From assembly GCA_937952395.1 (NCBI GenBank), contig CALFYV010000118.1:1-6619 (forward strand): a stretch of DNA of 6,619 bases. The letters are read 5' to 3'. Source of the DNA: an uncultured Bacteriovoracaceae bacterium (GTDB taxonomy: Bacteria; Bdellovibrionota; Bacteriovoracia; Bacteriovoracales; Bacteriovoracaceae). Below are positions 1 to 6,253 of the stretch, one piece after another. The translations under genes and the position numbers were made by a program. The notes under the pieces were generated by a model that saw only the letters and a program-made list of their open reading frames with translations, was not told where the DNA came from and did no database searches. Each line of letters opens with the position of its first letter. The stretch's first letter is position 1.

Positions 1-1
1 T

Positions 2-139
2 TATCGTTGGCTAGAGAAAGATGGGAGCCGTCAAATTCCTGCAAGCAGAATTGGCAGACTTTGGAAGTTTAAGGCTTCTGATGTTGAAGAGTGGATACGT
101 CGTGGAGAGGCTCAAGACGAAACAGGAGGCTCAGTTTGA
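2..139 (+). CDS. Excisionase/MerR-like helix-turn-helix protein, C-terminal part only
   Basis: This is the 3' end of a gene that starts before the window; 45 codons are open from base 2 to a TGA at 137-139. The fragment begins YRWLEKDG, continues through IGRLWKFKASDVEEW and ends in an acidic tail (GEAQDETGGSV). This is the second half of the winged HTH fold of the excisionase/MerR-like family (HTH_17 type): the end of the recognition helix (YRWLE), the wing hairpin (RIGRLWKF) and the final helix (SDVEEWIRRG). Members are usually small DNA-binding proteins of about 60-110 residues, so roughly half is missing here. It lies in the same direction as the methyltransferase, its stop overlaps that gene's start, and the next gene's ribosome site lies inside its coding sequence. 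That suggests an operon-leading regulator of the downstream genes, although a recombination directionality factor cannot be excluded. The family call is firm; the regulatory role is inferred from position. Confidence 0.85.
   Translation, partial: YRWLEKDGSRQIPASRIGRLWKFKASDVEEWIRRGEAQDETGGSV
124..129 (+). promoter_or_regulatory. Shine-Dalgarno AGGAGG for the methyltransferase TTG start
   Basis: A perfect AGGAGG lies inside the last codons of the HTH gene, six bases before the TTG at 136-138. It decides the start: the upstream in-frame GTG at 91 has no comparable motif, and its product would begin with residues encoded inside the HTH gene. Because ribosomes finishing the HTH gene pass over this site and stop at 137-139, the two genes are probably translationally coupled. 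Confidence 0.8.
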
Positions 140-2919
140 ATGCTGTTGAAATTGAAGAGGCAGTATCAAAGTTAGCCGAACAACAGTTTGATGTTGAGAA
201 TTTCCCTTATTTATTTCTTGAGGCATTTGGAAATAAGCCAACTACTATAAAACGTCTGCAAGCAGGAGTTTCAAACAAATCAGATATTGATGGTGGAGTT
301 CTTCAATATAACAATATTCATATTGCAGTAGCCCCTGATGGTAAGGTATCTGAGACATTAACAAAACTCAGAAAAAGCCCTGCTACGAAAAAACAAAAGG
401 CAAAGTTCATTCTTTCAACAGATGGAAAAGAATTCCAAGCTGAGGATTTAGTCTCCGACACTGCTCCCATTGTTTGTGAGTATAAAAATTTTCCAGATCA
501 TTTTGGATTCTTTCTGGAGCTTGCAGGTATCTCCACAGTTAAGCAAATTCGTGAAAGCTCTTTTGATATTAAAGCTACTGGTCGTTTAAACCGCTTATAT
601 GTGGAGTTGTTGAAAGATAATCCTAAGTGGGGATCCGCTGAACGCCGCCATGATATGAATCATTTTATGGCCAGACTTATTTTTTGTTTTTTTGCGGAAG
701 ATACAAATATTTTTAACAGTAATGGATTATTTTCAAAAACGATTGAACAGATGAGCGACAAAAATTCATCCAATACACATGAGATTATGCAAGAAGTTTT
801 CCGTGCAATGAATACAAATTACAATGAACGGAAAAAGGCAAATCTTCCTCGATGGGTAGATGATTTTCCTTATGTAAACGGCGGTTTATTCTCTGGAAAA
901 CTTGAAGTTCCTCTCTTTAGTAAAATTGCACGGTCTTATTTGTTACATATTGGAAATCTTAATTGGCAAAAAATTAACCCAGATATTTTTGGTTCAATGA
1001 TTCAAGCGGTAACTGAAGATGAGGAACGTGGTGCTTTAGGTATGCACTATACAAGTGTTCCTAATATATTACGTGTATTGAACCCATTATTTTTAGATGA
1101 TCTTCGAGAACAATTAGACAAATCAGGTAATAACGCTAGGATGTTATTAAATCTTCGCAAGCGAATTTCCAAAATTCGTGTATTTGATCCTGCTTGTGGT
1201 TCGGGAAATTTTTTAGTCATTGCATACAAAGAATTAAGAGCCATTGAAGCTGAGGTAAATAAACGAAGAGGTGAAGCAAATAACCATACTGAAATTCAGC
1301 TTATAAACTTTAGAGGGATAGAACTTAGAGATTTTCCTGCTGAAATAGCAAGACTTGCACTAATAATTGCTGAGTATCAATGCAATGTTCTTTACATTGG
1401 TCAAATGTTAGCATTGCAAGAGTTTTTACCGTTGGAGGCAGAAAATTGGATTGTCTGTGGAAATGCGTTGAACTTAGAGTGGACATCTGTATGTCCTGCA
1501 CCGAAAGAAGAGTCAGAGATTTATATTTGTGGCAATCCTCCTTATGTCGGCGCAACTTTTAAAGCTCCGAAAGGCTCCAGTAAAGAATTAAAAGAAAAGC
1601 TAAAACAAGAAGACGAAAATCGTAAAAAAGATTTACAAACAATTTTTAGTAAACGAACTAAAACATGGCGTTCATTAGACTATGTTTCTGGTTGGTTTAT
1701 GAAAGCAGCAGATTTTGGTAACAAAGCGAATGTTACTTCCGCATTTGTATCAACGAACTCAATTTGTCAGGGGCAACAAGTCTCTACGTTGTGGCCTTTG
1801 ATATTTAGAACAGGTGTTCAAATTACGTTTGCTCATACATCATTTAAGTGGGCCAACTTGGCTACAAATAATGCAGGAGTTTCAGTTGTCATAATTGGCT
1901 TGTCAAATCAATCAACAAAAAAGAAGTATTTGTATAGTTCTGATAAAGAAGGTACAACATCAGTCAAAGAAGTAGAGTATATAAATGCATACTTGGTTCC
2001 TGCTGATAATATAATTATTCAAAAAAAATCTAAACCAACGAGTGAATTATCTGAAATGAGCATAGGGAATAAACCTGTGGATGGAGGATTTTTAATCTTG
2101 GAACGAAATGAAATAAATTCACTGAATTTACCAAAAAACAAAAGAGACTTGATTGTACGAAGATTTCTTGGTTCAGAAGAAGTGATTAACGGAAAGGAAA
2201 GATTTTGTTTGTGGATGAACAAGAAAGACGTAAAAGATTTTTCCAGTAATAAAAGTATTGTTGAGCGTCTTAAAAATGTTCAAAAAATGCGTATGGATAG
2301 CGATAAGAAATCGACAAGAGAGTTAGCTGAATCGCCATTTATATTTGGAGAAGTTAGACAAAAAGGTAATGAGTTACCAGTTATTATTCCTTTGCACAGT
2401 TCTGAAAATAGAGAGTATCTACCTTTTGGGATGGGAAGAACTGGAGATATCGTTGCTAATAGTGCCTCTGCTTTATATGATGCACCACTTTGGAATATTG
2501 CAGTTTTTTCATCTCGAATACATCTAGTATGGATTTCAACAGTTTGTGGGAAATTAGAAACTCGTTATCGTTATTCTAATACCCTCGGATGGAACACGTT
2601 TCCTTTACCAAATTTAACTGAGAAGAATAAAGTTGACCTTTCTAAATGTGCTGAAGAAATTCTTTTAGCTCGTGAAAATCACTTCCCTTTAACAATTGCT
2701 GAGCTATACGAACCTGAGAGAATGCCTGAAGATCTACGTCGCGCACATGAACATAATGATGAAGTATTAGAACGTATTTATATTGGGAGACGTTTTAAGA
2801 ATGATAGTGAACGACTTGAAAAATTATTTGAACTATATACAAAAATGACTCCTAATATTGAAGTTACCAAAAAAAATAAATCAAAACCAAATAAGAAAGT
2901 TAAGGAAAAGAAGAAATGA
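136..2919 (+). CDS. YeeA/DnmA-like (MmeI-type) class I SAM-dependent adenine-N6 DNA methyltransferase
   Basis: A 927-residue protein predicted to transfer methyl groups from S-adenosylmethionine to adenine in a specific DNA sequence. Residue numbers count the TTG at 136 as M1. The N-terminal MmeI-like domain (about 1-135) has FPYLFLEAFG and FPDHFGFFLELAGI. A helical linker (about 145-290) includes FCFFAEDT and FPYVNGGLF. The methyltransferase core has GMHYTSVPNI (302-311), SAM motif I FDPACGSGNF (350-359), GIELRDFPAEIARLAL (394-409) and catalytic motif IV NPPY (467-470). The target-recognition region is about 610-830, followed by a conserved C-terminal part with ERIYIGRRFKN and a lysine-rich tail. 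The order matches MmeI/YeeA proteins. In B. subtilis the relative YeeA (DnmA) methylates DNA and lies with YeeB (helicase) and YeeC (nuclease), as here. No clear nuclease site is visible, so cleavage probably resides in the third gene. The start is the TTG with AGGAGG rather than the GTG at 91. The target sequence cannot be read from the protein. Confidence 0.94.
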   Translation: MNAVEIEEAVSKLAEQQFDVENFPYLFLEAFGNKPTTIKRLQAGVSNKSDIDGGVLQYNNIHIAVAPDGKVSETLTKLRKSPATKKQKAKFILSTDGKEFQAEDLVSDTAPIVCEYKNFPDHFGFFLELAGISTVKQIRESSFDIKATGRLNRLYVELLKDNPKWGSAERRHDMNHFMARLIFCFFAEDTNIFNSNGLFSKTIEQMSDKNSSNTHEIMQEVFRAMNTNYNERKKANLPRWVDDFPYVNGGLFSGKLEVPLFSKIARSYLLHIGNLNWQKINPDIFGSMIQAVTEDEERGALGMHYTSVPNILRVLNPLFLDDLREQLDKSGNNARMLLNLRKRISKIRVFDPACGSGNFLVIAYKELRAIEAEVNKRRGEANNHTEIQLINFRGIELRDFPAEIARLALIIAEYQCNVLYIGQMLALQEFLPLEAENWIVCGNALNLEWTSVCPAPKEESEIYICGNPPYVGATFKAPKGSSKELKEKLKQEDENRKKDLQTIFSKRTKTWRSLDYVSGWFMKAADFGNKANVTSAFVSTNSICQGQQVSTLWPLIFRTGVQITFAHTSFKWANLATNNAGVSVVIIGLSNQSTKKKYLYSSDKEGTTSVKEVEYINAYLVPADNIIIQKKSKPTSELSEMSIGNKPVDGGFLILERNEINSLNLPKNKRDLIVRRFLGSEEVINGKERFCLWMNKKDVKDFSSNKSIVERLKNVQKMRMDSDKKSTRELAESPFIFGEVRQKGNELPVIIPLHSSENREYLPFGMGRTGDIVANSASALYDAPLWNIAVFSSRIHLVWISTVCGKLETRYRYSNTLGWNTFPLPNLTEKNKVDLSKCAEEILLARENHFPLTIAELYEPERMPEDLRRAHEHNDEVLERIYIGRRFKNDSERLEKLFELYTKMTPNIEVTKKNKSKPNKKVKEKKK
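2902..2906 (+). promoter_or_regulatory. Shine-Dalgarno AAGGA for the helicase gene
   Basis: AAGGA lies nine bases before the ATG at 2916-2918, within the lysine-rich last codons of the methyltransferase. Together with the ATGA stop-start overlap at 2916-2919 it supports this ATG and coupled translation of the two genes. Confidence 0.65.
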
Positions 2920-4967
2920 ACAAAAGAGTATCTGTACCTACTGTAACAGCAAAATATGCTTGCAACGGACGTTCAACGAAGTCAAATGAGATGGGTATGA
3001 GGCCAATGCAAGAACGTGCTTATCAAAAACGAGGGGAGCAGTATCTTCTCATAAAATCTCCACCTGCCTCGGGAAAAAGTCGTGCACTAATGTTTATTGC
3101 CTTAGATAAATTAAAGAACCAAGGTGTGAAAAAAGCATTGATTGTAGTTCCTGAAAAAACGATTGGAGCAAGTTTTAATGATGAGCCCTTGACTCAATTT
3201 GGATTTTGGGCAGATTGGGTAGTTGTTCCAAGATGGAATCTTTGTAACGCTCCAGGGGGTGATAATGGAGGTAAGATTGATTCTGTAAAATCTTTCCTTG
3301 AAAGCGAAGACCAAGTTCTAGTTTGTACTCACGCTACATTTCGATTTGCAGTAGATAGGTTTGGCATTGAAGTCTTTGATGATTGTTTAATAGCCATTGA
3401 TGAATTTCACCATGTAAGTGCGAATCCTGATAATAAATTGGGAACTCATCTTTGCCAATTTATGACAAGAGACAAGGTTCATGTCATTGCAATGACTGGC
3501 TCGTACTTTCGTGGTGATGCTGAGGCTGTTCTTTCACCTCAAGATGAGTCTAGGTTTGAAACAGTTACTTACACCTATTATGAACAGTTGAACGGTTATC
3601 AATATTTGAAACAATTAGATATGGGATATTATTTTTATACAGGATCATATAGTGATGAAATTTTGAGTGTCTTGAACCCAGAAGAAAAAACTATTATTCA
3701 TATTCCTAATGTAAATTCACGAGAAAGTACCAAAGATAAAATTAAGGAAGTAGAGCATATATTAGGTGAACTTGGTGATTGGAATGGTACTGATGAGCAT
3801 ACAGGATTTCATCTTATAAAAACAAAAAATGGGAAGATTCTGCGTATTGCAGATTTAGTTGACGATGATGCAAAAAGAGCAAAAGTATTAGAGTCACTTC
3901 GTGACCCAGCTCAGAAAGATAACCGTGACCATGTTGATATTATTATTGCTCTAGGAATGGCCAAAGAGGGATTTGATTGGATTTGGTGTGAACATGCTCT
4001 TACCGTTGGTTATCGTTCAAGTTTGACAGAGATTATTCAAATTATTGGAAGAGCCACTCGTGATGCGAAAGATAAAGTGAGAGCCAAGTTTACAAATTTA
4101 ATTGCCGAACCCGATGCCTCAGAAGAAGCAGTTGCAGAAGCTGTAAATGATACTCTTAAAGCTATATCGGCAAGTTTATTGATGGAACAGGTTTTAGCTC
4201 CAAGGTTCAATTTCACTCCTAAAAATCCAAACAGTCAGCCTGTAGAAGGGTTTGATTATGGTGAAGGAGGATATGATCCAAACAAATCCAATGTTGGATT
4301 TAATCAAGAGACAGGCCAATTTCAGATTGAAATTGCAGGTCTTTCAGAGCCTCAAAGTAACGAAGCCAAAAGAGTTTGCCAAGAAGATTTGAATGAAGTG
4401 ATAGCTTCATTTGTTCAAGACAAAACGGCACTAGAGAGAGGTTTGTTTGATACAGAGATGGTTCCTGAAGAACTAACTCAGATTAGAATGGGGAAAATTG
4501 TTAGAGATAAATACCCTGAACTTAGTGAAGAAGACCAAGAAGCAGTAAGACAACATGCTATTGCGGCTTTAAATTTAACTCAACAAGCAAAGGCCATTCT
4601 TAATTCGGCAGGTGATAGTGAGGGAAGCAAAAATACAGCCCTAATTGATGGGATTAGAAAATTTGCAATGGATGTAAGAGAACTTGAAATTGATTTAATT
4701 GATAGAATCAATCCGTTTGGAGAAGCATACGCAATTCTCGCTAAAACAATGAGCGAAGAAAGTTTAAAGCAGGTTGCAAATGCAATTGCAGGAAGAAAAA
4801 CGGCAATCACGATAGAAGAAGCTAGAGAGTTAGCTAAAAGGGCTAAAAAATTTAAGGATGAGCGAGGAAGACTACCATCATTAACTGCACAAGACCCTTG
4901 GGAAAAAAGAATGGCAGAAGGAATTGCAGTTCTTCAACGACATACTGTGAGTAAGAAAAATGAATGA
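2916..4967 (+). CDS. YeeB-like DEAD/DEAH-type superfamily 2 DNA helicase/translocase
   Basis: A 683-residue cytoplasmic ATPase predicted to move along or remodel DNA for the methyltransferase-nuclease system. Two RecA-like lobes are visible. Lobe 1 has a Q-motif-like RPMQERAYQ (29-37), the phosphate-binding loop PPASGKS (49-55), motif Ia-like LIVVPEKT (75-82), the Walker B box DEFH (162-165) and TGSY (194-197) in the place of the usual SAT motif III. Lobe 2 has ALGMAKEGFDW (345-355) as motif V and QIIGRATRD (375-383) as motif VI, with the arginines expected for ATP hydrolysis. About 250 residues follow the core: a Gly/Tyr/Asn-rich stretch (446-463) and then a mostly helical, charged region to the end. 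No nuclease motif is evident. It starts at the ATG inside the ATGA overlap with the methyltransferase stop, and its own end overlaps the nuclease gene. The superfamily is certain. The YeeB-like role in restriction is inferred from gene order; whether it unwinds or only translocates is unknown. Confidence 0.93.
   Translation: MNKRVSVPTVTAKYACNGRSTKSNEMGMRPMQERAYQKRGEQYLLIKSPPASGKSRALMFIALDKLKNQGVKKALIVVPEKTIGASFNDEPLTQFGFWADWVVVPRWNLCNAPGGDNGGKIDSVKSFLESEDQVLVCTHATFRFAVDRFGIEVFDDCLIAIDEFHHVSANPDNKLGTHLCQFMTRDKVHVIAMTGSYFRGDAEAVLSPQDESRFETVTYTYYEQLNGYQYLKQLDMGYYFYTGSYSDEILSVLNPEEKTIIHIPNVNSRESTKDKIKEVEHILGELGDWNGTDEHTGFHLIKTKNGKILRIADLVDDDAKRAKVLESLRDPAQKDNRDHVDIIIALGMAKEGFDWIWCEHALTVGYRSSLTEIIQIIGRATRDAKDKVRAKFTNLIAEPDASEEAVAEAVNDTLKAISASLLMEQVLAPRFNFTPKNPNSQPVEGFDYGEGGYDPNKSNVGFNQETGQFQIEIAGLSEPQSNEAKRVCQEDLNEVIASFVQDKTALERGLFDTEMVPEELTQIRMGKIVRDKYPELSEEDQEAVRQHAIAALNLTQQAKAILNSAGDSEGSKNTALIDGIRKFAMDVRELEIDLIDRINPFGEAYAILAKTMSEESLKQVANAIAGRKTAITIEEARELAKRAKKFKDERGRLPSLTAQDPWEKRMAEGIAVLQRHTVSKKNE
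4839..4940 (+). other. C-terminal charged motif of the helicase shared with the nuclease N-terminus
   Basis: Helicase residues 642-675 contain the pattern F-(5)-R-x-P-(5)-D-x-x-E-[KR], followed by Ala four residues after the Glu and an Arg at the end: F646, R652, P654, D660, E663, A667, R675. Nuclease residues 37-70 (bases 5068-5169) show nearly the same pattern: F44, R49, P51, D58, E61, A65, R70. The likeness was seen by eye. It recalls the GRxP-plus-Glu/Arg helix layout of small helicase-associated modules, but family membership is not established. Confidence 0.45.
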
Positions 4968-6177
4968 TTTAATATCTGATGAACAATTATTAGCTGATCT
5001 TGGTATTAAAGCTGAGGGAAAATCAAAATCTAAAACTTCGCCGAGAGAGTTAAGAATCCTTGCTGGATTTGAGGAAATTGAAAATTTTTTTGAAGAAAAT
5101 AAACGTCCTCCAAAACATGGAGAGTCTAACGATATATTTGAAAGAATTTATGCTGTTAGACTAGATAGAATACGTTCCTCTGTGGAATGTCTGAACTTAT
5201 TGAAAGACAAAGATCGTTTTGGTCTTTTAAAAGGTTATGAACTGATAAGTTCTGATGATGAAATCGAAGAGTCAGATGAGGATTTATTAGCTGACCTTGG
5301 AGTTACACCAAGTGATGATTCTGACATTACTAACCTTAAACACGTTAGAACTCGAAATGAAATAAGGATGGCCGAGGAATTTGCGAAGCGTACTCCATGT
5401 CCTGACTTTGACAAATTTAAACCTCTATTTAAGGAAGTTCAGAGTGATTTAAAATCAAAAATTCGAGACACTCATAGTTTTAAGAAAAATAATTCTATTG
5501 AATTAGGGGATTTATTTATTCTTGGTGGCCAAATTGTCTATGTGGCTGACATGGGTGAAGTGTATATGGCTGACTATGGAATGGAGAATAGGAAACTTAG
5601 AGTCATTTACGATAATGGGACTGAAAGTGATATTCTTCTTAATTCGTTCACCAGAGCACTTTATAAAGACTCTTCTTCAAGGCGCATCATTGACCCAAGT
5701 AAAATTGGCCCATTATTCTCAGGGATTGTTGAAGAATCTGACACCACTTCTGGAACTATCTATGTCCTAAGAAGTAAATCAGAGCATCCTTATATTTCTA
5801 AGAATAGAGATATTATTCATAAAATTGGAGTAACAAAAAATAAAGTTGAAAAACGAGTTTTTAATGCTGAACTTGACCCGACTTATTTAATGGCAGAAGT
5901 TGATGTCGTAGCGACCTATGAACTTGCAAATATAAATAGGGCAAAATTAGAAAATCTGATCCATAAATTTTTAAAATCAGCTCAACTCAAAATTGAAATT
6001 AAAGATAGATTTGGAAAACCTATCGTCCCTAAAGAATGGTTTTTGGTCCCAATTTTTATAATTGATGAAGCAGTCGAGCGAATTAAAGATGGTTCTATTG
6101 TTAATTATGAGTATGATCCAAGAATTGGCAAAATTGTTGAACTAAGTAGTAAAAAAGTATCGAAGAAGAAGTCTTAA
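4960..6177 (+). CDS. YeeC-like GIY-YIG (T5orf172-type) nuclease
   Basis: A 405-residue protein, probably the DNA-cutting subunit of the system. The C-terminal GIY-YIG domain spans about 264-379: GTIYVL (265-270) stands for the GIY strand, HKIGVT (287-292) for YIG with Lys in place of the first Tyr (common in T5orf172/MUG113-type domains), R299 is the likely catalytic arginine, E331 in KLENLIH the metal-binding glutamate, and EWF (359-361) a conserved late motif. Before it lies a strand-rich region (about 180-245, with GDLFILGG and VYVADMGEV) that may be a small beta-barrel. The N-terminus holds two LLADLG modules (10-15 and 109-114). The C-terminus is lysine-rich (KKVSKKKS). The ATG at 4960 overlaps the helicase end by 8 bases; a weak GTGAG at 4947-4951 may serve as its ribosome site, so coupling is likely. 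The ATG at 4964 is out of frame. The nuclease fold is well supported; substrate and methylation dependence are unknown. Confidence 0.92.
   Translation: MNDLISDEQLLADLGIKAEGKSKSKTSPRELRILAGFEEIENFFEENKRPPKHGESNDIFERIYAVRLDRIRSSVECLNLLKDKDRFGLLKGYELISSDDEIEESDEDLLADLGVTPSDDSDITNLKHVRTRNEIRMAEEFAKRTPCPDFDKFKPLFKEVQSDLKSKIRDTHSFKKNNSIELGDLFILGGQIVYVADMGEVYMADYGMENRKLRVIYDNGTESDILLNSFTRALYKDSSSRRIIDPSKIGPLFSGIVEESDTTSGTIYVLRSKSEHPYISKNRDIIHKIGVTKNKVEKRVFNAELDPTYLMAEVDVVATYELANINRAKLENLIHKFLKSAQLKIEIKDRFGKPIVPKEWFLVPIFIIDEAVERIKDGSIVNYEYDPRIGKIVELSSKKVSKKKS
4987..5003 (+). repeat. LLADLG repeat, copy 1
   Basis: Seventeen bases (ttattagctgatcttgg) encoding most of LLADLG at residues 10-15 of the nuclease. 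They recur at 5284-5300 with one difference (gat to gac, silent). At protein level the likeness extends weakly through the following Arg/Glu-rich helix: here RELRILAGFEE, there RNEIRMAEEF. Confidence 0.7.
5284..5300 (+). repeat. LLADLG repeat, copy 2
   Basis: The second copy (ttattagctgaccttgg) is in frame with the first and exactly 297 bases (99 codons) downstream, encoding LLADLG at residues 109-114. It is preceded by an acidic run (SDDEIEESDED), so both copies follow acidic residues and precede a flexible polar linker. This points to an internal duplication of a short interaction module. Confidence 0.7.
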
Positions 6178-6253
6178 GTTCTATGATTCTACAGGTTTTC
6201 ACTTTGTAATTGATTAGTAGTTAGAATTATCCCTCAAATAAATAGAACATTAT
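6178..6253. other. Convergent intergenic gap without a clear terminator
   Basis: Seventy-six AT-rich bases separate the nuclease stop from the stop of the minus-strand gene. I see no GC-rich hairpin followed by a T run on either strand. The only inverted repeat is a loose GTTCTAT (6178-6184) / ATAGAAC (6242-6248) pair with a 57-base loop, which may be chance. The operon may be terminated by a factor-dependent site or beyond the gap. Confidence 0.5.

Noticed and set aside
91..135. GTG at 91 as start of the methyltransferase
   Set aside because: It sits inside the HTH gene with no strong ribosome site, while AGGAGG at 124-129 is ideally spaced for the TTG at 136; the added residues are Arg-rich out-of-frame sequence of the HTH gene.
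140..142. ATG next to the HTH stop as a start codon
   Set aside because: It is not in the methyltransferase frame.
1047..1555. Minus-strand open frames of 65 and 76 codons, and a plus-strand frame at 1380-1562
   Set aside because: They lie wholly inside the methyltransferase core with its conserved motifs and show no family-like sequence; they are shadows.
4580..4810. Minus-strand open frame of 76 codons within the helicase gene
   Set aside because: Its hydrophobic look comes from reading the complement of Glu/Lys/Ala-rich helices; no ribosome site or recognisable protein.
5522..5770. Plus-strand open frame of 82 codons in the nuclease gene
   Set aside because: It overlaps the well-supported nuclease frame and encodes no recognisable sequence.
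6178..6248. Inverted repeat GTTCTAT / ATAGAAC as terminator or element end
   Set aside because: Seven pairs with a 57-base loop, no T run and no target duplication; chance is likely in AT-rich DNA.
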